A stretch of 56,163 nt of DNA from an uncultured Eubacterium sp. GTDB lineage: Bacteria > Bacillota > Clostridia > Oscillospirales > Acutalibacteraceae. Position 1 is the first letter of the stretch. Each line of letters starts with the position of its first letter. Shown in pieces: positions 17,060-25,719 of this stretch. The DNA lies in assembly GCA_934561395.1 (NCBI GenBank), contig CAKTGF010000009.1:1-56163 (forward strand). The letters run 5' to 3'. A model generated the notes under the pieces. The model was not told the DNA's origin, searched no databases, and saw nothing but the letters and a program-made list of their open reading frames with translations. Both the position numbers and the translations under genes were made by a program.

Positions 17060-18791
17060 AGTTAAAAAAACGCTGGCCGCTTTTGTGCTTGTTACAATGC
17101 TTGGCACACAATACGCCTATGCCGGCAGTAAAAACTCCACCGATGTTATCGGCATGGTAAGCAGCAATGTTCCTTATATTCAGGTTGAAATAAAACAAAA
17201 CGATTTGGATAAATCGGATGTAAGCGGAAAGCTTGGCAGTGAGGATATTGCTCTTTGCAGTTTGAATAAGCTTAAAGACCAATCGGTATTAACATACATT
17301 TTGATTGATAATTCAAAATCAATGACGCAGGACAATATTTGTCCACAGGGTTCTTTTGATGAATTAAAAAAGCAAGCAACCTCATTAATTTCCGAAAATG
17401 CCGACAGTAAAAAGCAGTTTGTGGCTTATTCAATTGGGGAAGGTGCACCGAAAAAATTAGGCACAGCAGCCGATGAGAAAAGTGCTAAAACATTAAATAC
17501 AAAGATTAATGCACTTGAAGGAAATGAGGATGCCACAAATTTAAACGAAGCGTTAAATGTGATTTTTGACAGTGCGGCTAATGAAGGCGAGGGATTTCAA
17601 GTTGTTAAGTTTTTGCTTATTACCGACACAAGTGCTGATTACGGAACGGGTATTGATATTAGCGAAACAAATGATAAATTTCAATACAACAAATATCCCC
17701 TTTACACTGTTTGCAATACTACCACGGAAAACAGCGCCACATATAAAAAATTAAGAACATTAAGCCGTAATTCAGGCGGAGAAGCTTTTATATATAACTA
17801 TAAAAACTCAAAAAAATCCGCATCATTGATAAATAAGACCTATGAAAAAATGATATCCGGAAGTATTGCCTGTTTTGTGTCAAACAAAGCTGTTGATAAT
17901 AAGGCTCGTGAGCTTACGGTAAATATTAACGGAACCGCATATACCGAAACTGTTTTGTTAGATAGGGCAATGGATATCGGCGAGACTGTAACTGCGGGTG
18001 TGTCATTTGATGAAAGCAATAATGCTTTTGTTGTTAAATTTTCGCAAAGTGGTTTTGACGGCAACTTGCCGGTTAACGATAAGGCTCTTGACAATTCCTC
18101 ATACCATATAACAAGGTCAGGTAAAAGTAAAACTCTTGATATTCAAAAGGTTGAGCTTAATGCTGACGGAAGTTATCTTGTTATTATGAAGGATGAGGTA
18201 TATTCCGGTGCCTATGATTTTGAATTTCAAGGCATTACGGATTTAAGCAGTAACGGTAATAGCGTTGATAGCCTTCAAAATGTTGAAGTTAAGGCAAAGA
18301 ACGCTTTTTGGAAAGTATTTCCCTATTTAATGATTTTGCTGGCTGTTATTATTGTTTTGCTTGCATTCTACCTTATTTTGCTTAAATTAAAAAAGAAAAA
18401 GAATGTTAAAACAATAAAAGAACTGTTTGAAACCCAAGTTAATGAAACAATTGAGGAACACCATCACATTGTACTGCCTGATTCACAAGTCCGGCAAACT
18501 CCGATAACTCTTTATTTTCAAACCGGTAACATGCCGGCAAAAACAATGCAGGTTAACATTAAAAGCAGTTTGATTATCGGCAGGAGCAGCGTGTGCGATA
18601 TATACATAGATGATGCGAAAATGTCACGCCAGCATTTTGCAATTGAATATACTCAAGGCTGTTTTATGCTTGTTGATTTGGAGTCGGCAAACGGAACATA
18701 TATTAACGGTATAAGAGTTGCTTCACAACAAAAATTAAATTCCGGCGACATGATTACAGCCGGATTATCTTCAATACGAATAAAGTTTTAA
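17049..18791 (+). CDS. Extracytoplasmic vWA - TM - cytoplasmic FHA protein
   Basis: A 580-residue membrane protein. A signal sequence (about 1-26, ending AYA) is followed by a von Willebrand A domain with the MIDAS motif DNSKS (D87, S89, S91) and LLITDTS. One membrane helix lies at about 420-446, and a C-terminal cytoplasmic FHA at about 480-580 has all canonical residues: GRSS, MSRQH and SANGT. Ligand binding outside could thus be tied to phosphothreonine binding inside. AAGGAG (17035-17040) fits ATG 17049 (eight bases) or 17046 (five); the in-frame region upstream of these lies within the previous gene and would bury the signal peptide. Confidence 0.88.
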   Translation: MTNKVKKTLAAFVLVTMLGTQYAYAGSKNSTDVIGMVSSNVPYIQVEIKQNDLDKSDVSGKLGSEDIALCSLNKLKDQSVLTYILIDNSKSMTQDNICPQGSFDELKKQATSLISENADSKKQFVAYSIGEGAPKKLGTAADEKSAKTLNTKINALEGNEDATNLNEALNVIFDSAANEGEGFQVVKFLLITDTSADYGTGIDISETNDKFQYNKYPLYTVCNTTTENSATYKKLRTLSRNSGGEAFIYNYKNSKKSASLINKTYEKMISGSIACFVSNKAVDNKARELTVNINGTAYTETVLLDRAMDIGETVTAGVSFDESNNAFVVKFSQSGFDGNLPVNDKALDNSSYHITRSGKSKTLDIQKVELNADGSYLVIMKDEVYSGAYDFEFQGITDLSSNGNSVDSLQNVEVKAKNAFWKVFPYLMILLAVIIVLLAFYLILLKLKKKKNVKTIKELFETQVNETIEEHHHIVLPDSQVRQTPITLYFQTGNMPAKTMQVNIKSSLIIGRSSVCDIYIDDAKMSRQHFAIEYTQGCFMLVDLESANGTYINGIRVASQQKLNSGDMITAGLSSIRIKF

Positions 18792-18800
18792 GGTTTTAAC

Positions 18801-20159
18801 ATGGAAACATACAACAATGTGTGCCCTAATTGCTTTAAAAGATTGCCGCCTGGCACTACAATGTGCCAAAGCTGTACATTTGACAAAGCCAAATATACAC
18901 AAAATGCAGTTGCATTGCCGCTATATACAATTATAAATGACCAATATCTTATCGGACGAGTTCTCGGTCAAGGCGGTTTTGGAATCACATATAAAGCGTT
19001 AGACACTTTAGATAATAAAATTGTAGCAATAAAAGAATATATGCCGTCCGAATATTCTGAGAGAATTGGCGTAACAGTGCATCCGATAAGCGATAACTCC
19101 AAGGCCTCTCGTGTTTTTGAGCATGGCAAAGCAAGCTATATAGATGAGATTAAAACGCTGCATAAATTTAAGCATTTAGACGGAATAGTTAAAATTTATA
19201 ACCATTTTCAGGAGAATAACACCGCTTATATGGTTATGGAGTTTTTAGACGGTAAAAATCTGAAATCCTATGTTAAAGACTCTGGCGGAAGTATTGGGGT
19301 TGAAAAGGCAGTAGATTTTATTATTAAAGCTGCAACAGCACTGGAAAAGGTGCATTCCGCCAATGTATTGCACAGGGATATCAGTCCGGAAAATATTTTT
19401 ATAATGCGTAACGGGGTTGATGTAAAGCTTATCGATTTCGGTGCGGCAAGGCGTAATGTTGAAAACTCAAACCAAGAAAAAAGCGTTTTGCTGAAACCCG
19501 GATTTGCTCCGCCTGAGCAATATTCCAAAAACGGTTATCAGGGAACTTGGACAGATATTTATGCTTTAGCTGCCTCGTTATACTACCTTGTATCCGGAGT
19601 TGTTCCTAAGGATTCAATGTCAAGAATGCAATATGACGATATTAAACCGCTTAATCAAATATGCCGTGATGTTACACCTGCAATGGCTGCGGCGGTAAGT
19701 CATGCAATGGAAATTGATTACACAAAACGAACACCCAATTGCAATGCGTTTATAACGGAACTGAAAAACGGAGGGTGGAATAAGCAAACTCAGCATGTAA
19801 CCGGCTTTCCGCAAACACCGCCTCCATACAAAATGATTTGCAATGTAAAATGTGTATCCGGTATGTTTACCGGGCGTTCAGCCAGCTTTTATCCGGGGCA
19901 TTGCATAACCGTTGGCAGGCTTAGCGAAAGTAATGCGCTGGTGCCATCAAATGAAATGATAATCAGTAAACAGCATTGCATTATAGAATACGATATGCAA
20001 GCCAACACATTTTATGTTACAGATATCTCAACTAACGGAACATTTACTCAAAACGGAAGACGGTTGAAACGCAATGCAAGAGAAAGCATTGCACCCGGTT
20101 CAATTTTATATCTTTCAAGAGAGTATATAATTATTCAACTCAATATATTTTTCAATTAA
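18801..20159 (+). CDS. Zinc-ribbon - Ser/Thr kinase - FHA fusion
   Basis: A 452-residue soluble kinase with three modules. A zinc ribbon (C8, C11, C22, C25) is followed by a Hanks kinase (about 48-325) with GQGGFGITY (56-64), Lys78, HRDISPEN (191-198) and DFG (212-214). A C-terminal FHA (about 346-450) carries GR (372-373), ISKQH and STNGT (410-414). It has no membrane helix. A kinase carrying its own FHA can bind an already phosphorylated partner and phosphorylate it again, so it may amplify signals begun by the transmembrane kinase. The second PP2C gene starts 11 bases after its stop. Confidence 0.93.
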   Translation: METYNNVCPNCFKRLPPGTTMCQSCTFDKAKYTQNAVALPLYTIINDQYLIGRVLGQGGFGITYKALDTLDNKIVAIKEYMPSEYSERIGVTVHPISDNSKASRVFEHGKASYIDEIKTLHKFKHLDGIVKIYNHFQENNTAYMVMEFLDGKNLKSYVKDSGGSIGVEKAVDFIIKAATALEKVHSANVLHRDISPENIFIMRNGVDVKLIDFGAARRNVENSNQEKSVLLKPGFAPPEQYSKNGYQGTWTDIYALAASLYYLVSGVVPKDSMSRMQYDDIKPLNQICRDVTPAMAAAVSHAMEIDYTKRTPNCNAFITELKNGGWNKQTQHVTGFPQTPPPYKMICNVKCVSGMFTGRSASFYPGHCITVGRLSESNALVPSNEMIISKQHCIIEYDMQANTFYVTDISTNGTFTQNGRRLKRNARESIAPGSILYLSREYIIIQLNIFFN

Positions 20160-20170
20160 GGAATACCGAT

Positions 20171-21163
20171 ATGAATGAAAAAGAGAAAATGGAACGCAGA
20201 CGAAAAAATCAAGAATATCAGGATTTTTTTAATAGCTTTTCTCAGGGAAAAATAATTGCCGATAACGGGGCAAAATTAAATGTGCGAGAGCCGTCTGATA
20301 CTGATGACAAACCGGCTGAAAAGTCTTTTTTGGAAAGGCAAGCAGAGGAATTTAGCAATATAAAAACAGAATTACTGTTGGATGATTTACCGGTTGCGGT
20401 AGGGTGTTCCTCCGTTATAGGAAAGCGTGAGGTTCAACAGGACAGCGTTAAAATCCCCAATGATGATAAGCTTTTGTTTAATGATAAACCTAAATTTTTA
20501 TGCGTTTTAAGTGACGGAATGGGCGGCCTCAGCGGCGGCGAAATTGCAAGTAAGCTTGCCACAGAGACTATGTTTAATGAATATTATGACAAGGTATGGA
20601 AAAAGAAGAATATTTCATATCTCGAGTTTTTTGATTATATATCGGAAAAAATAAACCAAAAAGTACTTGAAATTACAGATAAAAACGGAGAGATCGTAAG
20701 GGCAGGGGCAACCCTGATTGCCGTTGCTGTTGATAATGACGAAATGCACTTTATAAATATAGGAGATTCCCGAATTTATCTTATAAGAAACGGCAAAATG
20801 TTGCAGTTAACTCACGACCAAAACTATTTGGCAGTGTTGATGAGCAAGGTCGATAACGGAGAAATAACCCATGAACAGGCATTTAATCATCCTAAAAAAG
20901 AAGCATTAATCAGTTATTGCGGTATCAAACAGCTTAAGATAAAGGAGATAAATCTTAAGCCTTTGAAATTAAAGCACGGCGATATTATTTTAATGTGCTC
21001 CGATGGGCTTTACAGACTGTTGAGCGGGGCAGAAATAGTAAGTATTTTAAATAACTCGGCAGACGATATGAATTTAGCGGCATATAAGCTGACTGCCGCT
21101 GCGATAGATAAAAATTTCAGAGGTCAAGACAACACCTCTGCTATTTTAATAAACATTATATAA
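20171..21163 (+). CDS. PP2C-family Ser/Thr phosphatase 2
   Basis: A 330-residue PP2C phosphatase. A charged N-terminal extension of about 75 residues, not found in PP2C 1, precedes the catalytic domain. Metal-binding motifs are present: VQQD (D91), SDGMGG (D115, G116), IGDSRIY, CSDG and GQDN. The activation strand AGATLIAV replaces the more usual GTT. The gene directly follows the kinase-FHA fusion, repeating the kinase/phosphatase pairing seen earlier in the block in the opposite order. AAGGA lies eight bases before the ATG. Confidence 0.92.
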   Translation: MNEKEKMERRRKNQEYQDFFNSFSQGKIIADNGAKLNVREPSDTDDKPAEKSFLERQAEEFSNIKTELLLDDLPVAVGCSSVIGKREVQQDSVKIPNDDKLLFNDKPKFLCVLSDGMGGLSGGEIASKLATETMFNEYYDKVWKKKNISYLEFFDYISEKINQKVLEITDKNGEIVRAGATLIAVAVDNDEMHFINIGDSRIYLIRNGKMLQLTHDQNYLAVLMSKVDNGEITHEQAFNHPKKEALISYCGIKQLKIKEINLKPLKLKHGDIILMCSDGLYRLLSGAEIVSILNNSADDMNLAAYKLTAAAIDKNFRGQDNTSAILINII

Positions 21164-21179
21164 AAGAGGAGAGATTGCT

Positions 21180-21773
21180 ATGAATCTTATTGAATGTCCA
21201 AATCACCACTATTATGACGCTGACAGATTTCCTACCTGTCCGTATTGTAATGATGTAAGTAATTCAGGATTTTCACAGACCGTTCCGGCGGATAATACAA
21301 CTATTGACCCAACTAAGCCGGGCGACGAGGAGGAAATTCCCAAAACAACCACCAATACAGTTAGCGATGCAGATATTCAAAAAACAGTGGGATTTTTTGA
21401 AGAAGATCTTGGTTTAGAGCCTGTAGTCGGTTGGCTGGTTTGCATTGAAGGCAACAACTTAGGTAAGGATTTCCGTTTGGTTTCGGGAAGAAACTTCATT
21501 GGCAGAAGCCCTAAGATGGATGTTGTATTAGAAGGCGATTCGTCAGTATCAAGAAGTGTACATGCCGTTATCGTTTATGAGCCTAAGGAAAATACTTATT
21601 TGATACAACCGGGTAACTCAAAGGAATTATCATACTTAAATAACAACGTTGTCCTTGAATCAAAGGTTATAAAACCAAATGATGTTATTACCGTTGGGGC
21701 AACAAAGTTACTGTTTATTCCCTGCTGTTCAAACAAATTCAATTGGTCCGACGGCAAAAAAGAAGATAAATAA
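21180..21773 (+). CDS. Zinc-ribbon plus FHA protein 2
   Basis: A 197-residue protein and paralogue of the one at 16526-17059. The N-terminus has a CPNHH...CPYC zinc site (C6, H9 or H10, C20, C23). A Thr-rich linker (KTTTNT) leads to QKTVG (Thr69), and the FHA begins with VVGWLVCIEG. The FHA keeps GRS (108-110) and SRSVH (124-128), while the turn after it is divergent. This ribbon-KTVG-FHA layout recurs in gut Clostridia proteins known only as FHA-domain proteins. GAGGAGAG precedes the ATG. The stop codon overlaps the next start codon (TAATG). Confidence 0.87.
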   Translation: MNLIECPNHHYYDADRFPTCPYCNDVSNSGFSQTVPADNTTIDPTKPGDEEEIPKTTTNTVSDADIQKTVGFFEEDLGLEPVVGWLVCIEGNNLGKDFRLVSGRNFIGRSPKMDVVLEGDSSVSRSVHAVIVYEPKENTYLIQPGNSKELSYLNNNVVLESKVIKPNDVITVGATKLLFIPCCSNKFNWSDGKKEDK

Positions 21774-22120
21774 TGATAACGCATACATATACTTCCAAAA
21801 CTGGTGCGTTAATAGGCAAAAACGGTATTTATTCCGGCTGTATCATAAAAATGCCTCGGGGCGGTTCAATAACATTGGGGCGTGATCCGGGAGAGGTTGA
21901 TGTTGCAATAACCGCAAATTGCGCCAAAATCAGCAGAATACATTGTAATGTATCCTACGACTATGCGGGCGGTTACTATGTTGTAAAGGATGTTTCTTCA
22001 AATGGCACGGTAATTAACGATAACGGAATAAAAACAATAATAAAAAAACAAACGGCAAGGGCTTACAGCGGAAATGTATTATATATCGGGGACGATAATA
22101 ATTGCTTTGAGCTTTTGTGA
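21773..22120 (+). CDS. Stand-alone FHA domain protein
   Basis: A 115-residue protein that is essentially one FHA domain. It has the canonical GRD (loop 3-4), ISRIH and SSNGT, so it should bind phosphothreonine. The ATG overlaps the previous stop by one base and no clear ribosome binding site is seen, so translation is probably coupled to the zinc-ribbon FHA gene. It could act as an adaptor between phosphorylated partners, similar in size to GarA/OdhI-type FHA regulators, but it lacks their N-terminal phosphorylatable ETT segment. Confidence 0.85.
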   Translation: MITHTYTSKTGALIGKNGIYSGCIIKMPRGGSITLGRDPGEVDVAITANCAKISRIHCNVSYDYAGGYYVVKDVSSNGTVINDNGIKTIIKKQTARAYSGNVLYIGDDNNCFELL

Positions 22121-22156
22121 TTTTGTTCAGTTTAATAAAGAAAGGCTTGTTTTATT

Positions 22157-23110
22157 ATGGTAGAATACAATGATCCAATGGTTGCCGGAGGTATGTACGG
22201 CAGTCAATCAGGGGGCGGAGTACCGCCGATTAATTACGGGGAACCGAGTAATATTCAAACAGACAAAAAAACAAAAACCGCACGCATACTCGGTTTTGTT
22301 GCAATGGGATTAGGGCTCATCAGCATACCTATGCTGTTCCTTTCCATTGTTCGCATTTCGGGATTTTTGGTTTCGGCAAACCTGAATATTTTTCAGTTGT
22401 CGCAAATGGCAAGTTTTTTGGACTTTTTTGACAGTGCCCAAAAAATTGTAGTGCTTGTGGGCATATATATCGGTGCAATAATTCTTTTATCACTTGTGGG
22501 TGCTGTTTTTGATATATTCAAAAGCAAGGGTTGCAAGATAGCAAGCACAATTGTGAAAGCAATTCCGATGATTATGTCAATAGTTGCAATTGTTCTTCTT
22601 ATAGTAAAGGGCGAGGATGAAATCAATCCCGGAATCGGGCTTTATTTTAACGCAGTATTCTTATTCATTTCGTTTGTTTTGTCGCTTGTTGCTGCAATTG
22701 TAATGCCTAAAAAGGCTGTCGCTGTCGGTAACGGAAGACTGGATCCCTTTATTGAAAGTCCACCAGTTCCGGTAAAAGGTAATACTGCACTTGCACAAGG
22801 CAGAATAATTTTCACAAGCGGTTGCTGTGCGGGATATGATATTCCTTTAAATCCCGGAGCAAAAATCGTTATCGGAAAGGACCCTTCCCAGTGCTCAATC
22901 ATTATAGATAAAAGCTATACAAAGGTTTCAAGAACGCATTGTTCTGTTGAATATGATTCATTGAATGATGTTTATATGGTAACAGATATGTCAACAAACG
23001 GCACAAAAATTGTGGGCGGTCCTAAGCTTCAACGGGGCACACCTTCATATTTAAGCAGAGGTACGGTTATCAACCTTGCCGGTACCGATAATACCTTTAG
23101 ATTAGATTGA
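22157..23110 (+). CDS. Four-TM membrane protein with C-terminal FHA, copy 1
   Basis: A 317-residue protein. A Gly/Pro-rich N-terminus is followed by four membrane helices (about 43-65, 96-118, 133-151, 161-183) and a cytoplasmic FHA at about 212-317. The phosphothreonine-contact Arg is Lys here (GK, 240-241); VSRTH and STNGT (279-283) are normal. The downstream gene has the same architecture and the same GKDP...VSRxHC signature, so they are a diverged duplicate pair. It probably tethers phosphorylated partners to the membrane. A strong terminator follows immediately. Confidence 0.87.
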   Translation: MVEYNDPMVAGGMYGSQSGGGVPPINYGEPSNIQTDKKTKTARILGFVAMGLGLISIPMLFLSIVRISGFLVSANLNIFQLSQMASFLDFFDSAQKIVVLVGIYIGAIILLSLVGAVFDIFKSKGCKIASTIVKAIPMIMSIVAIVLLIVKGEDEINPGIGLYFNAVFLFISFVLSLVAAIVMPKKAVAVGNGRLDPFIESPPVPVKGNTALAQGRIIFTSGCCAGYDIPLNPGAKIVIGKDPSQCSIIIDKSYTKVSRTHCSVEYDSLNDVYMVTDMSTNGTKIVGGPKLQRGTPSYLSRGTVINLAGTDNTFRLD

Positions 23111-23120
23111 TAATATTAAA

Positions 23121-23157
23121 TGTGCTAAAAAGTTTGTTGCTTTTTAGCACATTTTTT
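23121..23157 (+). terminator. Strong terminator directly before the next ribosome binding site
   Basis: A perfect 12-bp stem TGTGCTAAAAAG/CTTTTTAGCACA with a 7-base loop is followed by six T. The next gene's GAGGTG begins only about five bases later, leaving no room for a promoter between them. It must therefore be read through part of the time, or promoter elements must lie upstream of it. Confidence 0.9.
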
Positions 23158-23172
23158 ATCTGAGGTGAAAGT

Positions 23173-24129
23173 GTGAAAATACATAAAAAAGGTATTCCGG
23201 CAATATTGTTGGTACTCAGCCTGCCATTTTACTTTGTCGGTGTGTTTTCCCTGCGTAACAACAGCGGTATAAAGATTGTCGGCTCAATGCGATTTTGGTA
23301 TATAGGCTTGACGGGTGACTATTCTCCTTTTCAGCAATATTTTTATACAAGGCTTGCAAACTTTGCAAACGCAGTGGTAATGCTTTTTATTTTGTCAATT
23401 ATTTTTATGCTTGTTTATTTAACAATTATAGTTGAAAGCAAAAAAATAAGCTCGCCGAAAAAACTTTACTCATTGCTGTTTGCCTTTGATATTCTTTCGC
23501 TTGGATTTTATATATCGGGTATATTGTTTGAATGGTTGTTTTATTCAAATAAATTTCATACCTGCTACATTGTTCAGGGCGAAGGGCGCCTGGGTTTTGG
23601 AATTGTGTTTGGTATTTTGCTGCACACTGCGGCATTTGTTTTTAGTTATTTGAACTATATTCAATATGTTTTAAATCCTTATCTGCTTACAAGGCGATGC
23701 AAACGGGAATCAAATGCTTTAAATAACAATCTTGAGCCTAAAGCAATTAATGCGGCACAAACGCTTGAAAAAACAAGCATTGCAGCCGATTACGGACTGG
23801 AATATTACCTTTTCTGTGACAAAGGCGATTATGCAGGGGGAAAGGTTGAACTAAAGGATAATCAAGAAATAAAAATCGGCAAGGACCCGCAATATTGTGC
23901 TTTTGTTATCGGGAAGAATTATAAAAAAGTCAGCCGAATACATTGCGGTGTGTTAAGAAAGGGAAAGAATTTTTATGTTATTGATTATTCAACCAACGGC
24001 ACCTTTCTTAATGTGGGCAAGGTGAAAATGCAGTCAGGCGGGATTTTAAATAAAATAAACACCAACCAAATATTTAATCTGGCACAAACAGAAAACGAAT
24101 TTTATTGTAAAATTGAAAAAAGCAAATAA
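23173..24129 (+). CDS. Four-TM membrane protein with C-terminal FHA, copy 2
   Basis: A 318-residue protein with four membrane helices (about 7-26, 64-88, 100-124, 140-165) and a cytoplasmic FHA at about 207-318. As in the upstream paralogue, the loop Arg is Lys (GK, 236-237), with VSRIH and STNGT intact. The start is GTG, with GAGGTG (23162-23167) suitably spaced. It lies just behind a strong terminator, so its level is probably lower than that of upstream genes. It appears to begin a third sub-unit of the block together with three zinc-ribbon, membrane or lipoprotein genes. Confidence 0.86.
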   Translation: MKIHKKGIPAILLVLSLPFYFVGVFSLRNNSGIKIVGSMRFWYIGLTGDYSPFQQYFYTRLANFANAVVMLFILSIIFMLVYLTIIVESKKISSPKKLYSLLFAFDILSLGFYISGILFEWLFYSNKFHTCYIVQGEGRLGFGIVFGILLHTAAFVFSYLNYIQYVLNPYLLTRRCKRESNALNNNLEPKAINAAQTLEKTSIAADYGLEYYLFCDKGDYAGGKVELKDNQEIKIGKDPQYCAFVIGKNYKKVSRIHCGVLRKGKNFYVIDYSTNGTFLNVGKVKMQSGGILNKINTNQIFNLAQTENEFYCKIEKSK

Positions 24130-24142
24130 GAAAGGAATTATT

Positions 24143-24883
24143 ATGAAATATTGCAATAACTGTAAAAATTATTTTCCGGACAATGCTTATTTTTGTTCTG
24201 TATGCGGAAATAAAAATTTAATTTATTTACAAAATGCCCCAATTAGCCCACAACCAAAGCAAACCAGTTTTAAGTTTGGCAAGTTTTTTGTTGACTATTT
24301 TAAATCGCCTGAAAGAGCTAAGCAGGATATGATTGAGCGCAAGGATTTCGGTTCTGCCCTTTTAATGAACGGAATAACCTTGTTCTTATACTATATTATC
24401 GTTCTTTGCGTGGAGGGCGGAATCGATACTGTCCAACCGAGAACTTCCATATTTTTACCGATAATTTTATTTATTAATTATTTGGGATTTCAGTTTTTGG
24501 ATATATTCTTATATAGCCTTTATTCACGCTCAAAAAAAGTGGGTAAAAAAGTAAATATTGCATTTGCAAGCTATATTTATGCCTCCACAACAAATAAGAT
24601 TCCGTTTTTCTTTGTTGCGCTTATAGCGTGTTTTTTTGCTTTGCTGTTAAAGGGAACGGGTGCATTTTTGCTTGTTTTTGTATTACTTGTTGATATTATG
24701 GGTACTTTTGATGCAAAAATAAAGTGCGGCATCAGCCCTGTTACATTTTTAGATTCATTTATGTTTGCGTTAATCGGACTTCTTACACTAATGTTTGCCT
24801 CCGGTATAATATCGCTTTTCTCAGGATTAATTATCGGAAGTGATCTTGCAAACAGCGTTTATGATTTCTTCGATTTTTTATAA
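24143..24883 (+). CDS. Zinc-ribbon multi-pass membrane protein
   Basis: A 246-residue protein. A zinc ribbon (C4, C7, C18, C21) is followed by about five hydrophobic segments from residue 75 on, resembling zinc-ribbon/Yip1-like membrane proteins of Clostridia. A polar stretch with FKSPERAKQDMIERKDFGSA lies before the first helix. The function is unknown. ATG 24143 with AAAGGA (24131-24136) is preferred over an in-frame TTG at 24113, which would lie inside the preceding gene. It is probably co-transcribed with the FHA gene 13 bases upstream. Confidence 0.82.
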   Translation: MKYCNNCKNYFPDNAYFCSVCGNKNLIYLQNAPISPQPKQTSFKFGKFFVDYFKSPERAKQDMIERKDFGSALLMNGITLFLYYIIVLCVEGGIDTVQPRTSIFLPIILFINYLGFQFLDIFLYSLYSRSKKVGKKVNIAFASYIYASTTNKIPFFFVALIACFFALLLKGTGAFLLVFVLLVDIMGTFDAKIKCGISPVTFLDSFMFALIGLLTLMFASGIISLFSGLIIGSDLANSVYDFFDFL

Positions 24884-24901
24884 TATATTAAGGAGCAAAA
24901 T

Positions 24902-25672
24902 ATGAAAGTTTGTTTAAAGTGCGGTTCTCCTTGCAACGGAGCTGATATTTGTGCCAATTGCGGTTCAACAAGTTTTAGAGAATTAAATAATATTCAAAAT
25001 AATTGTCAAAATATGCAACAGCAGTTTGGTAGTGGATACCAAAATAATAATTCGCAATATGCACAGCAAAAATATAACAATAGTGTACATGGTGTTGGGC
25101 ATAATTACGGCTATTCTGCTGTAAATCCGGCCAATGGTGCAGCAGGTGCGACCGTTGCGGGAAATGTGATTAAGAGCGCATCTAATGCCCGGTCAACGAA
25201 AATAATTATATCATTATTGGTTGTTCTTGTATTGCTGGTTGGGGGTATATCCACTGCTGTGGTTGTTAAAAATGAGAATACCCCTGAAAAAACAATAGAA
25301 AAATTGGAGGAGGCATATAATAATCAGGATTTAAATGCAATGATTGAATGCTTTGACTCAAAGACCAGGAATGCTTATGATGCAGGCGACAGCTTATTGG
25401 GCGGTGTTTTGGGTTTTAGTTATAAAAACGCCGCAAGTTTGATTCCGTTTTTATCGGATGCTATGGGCGAGGAAATGCCGCAGATTCATCTTGAGGTTGT
25501 TCGTGTTGAAAAAACAGGGAACAAATCCTGTATAGTGCATGTTAAAACCACTATGACAACAGATGACGGCAGTGATTATTATGATGAAACCGATGAGGAA
25601 GATACCATAAGTATGGTTAAAGAAAACGGTAAATGGTATGTTTCAGACCAAGAAATCATCAATATGTTTTAA
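24902..25672 (+). CDS. Zinc-ribbon, single-TM protein with NTF2-like outer domain
   Basis: A 256-residue protein. A cytoplasmic zinc ribbon (C4, C7, C17, C20) and an Asn/Gln-rich linker precede one membrane helix at about 100-122. The outer domain begins TPEKTIEKLEEAYNNQDLNAM and ends NGKWYVSDQEI, a pattern typical of DUF4878/NTF2-like extracytoplasmic domains. Such proteins are common in Clostridia and no biochemical role is known. AGGAG lies seven bases before the ATG. It is the second of two consecutive zinc-ribbon membrane proteins in the block. Confidence 0.82.
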   Translation: MKVCLKCGSPCNGADICANCGSTSFRELNNIQNNCQNMQQQFGSGYQNNNSQYAQQKYNNSVHGVGHNYGYSAVNPANGAAGATVAGNVIKSASNARSTKIIISLLVVLVLLVGGISTAVVVKNENTPEKTIEKLEEAYNNQDLNAMIECFDSKTRNAYDAGDSLLGGVLGFSYKNAASLIPFLSDAMGEEMPQIHLEVVRVEKTGNKSCIVHVKTTMTTDDGSDYYDETDEEDTISMVKENGKWYVSDQEIINMF

Positions 25673-25719
25673 TTAAAACCGCTTTAAAATAGGATTATTA
25701 TTTTTATCCGGAGGAAAAT

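Noticed and set aside
23121..23157. End of the block at the 23.1-kb terminator
   Set aside because: The next gene is a paralogue of the one before it and has no room for its own promoter, so the block is taken to continue.
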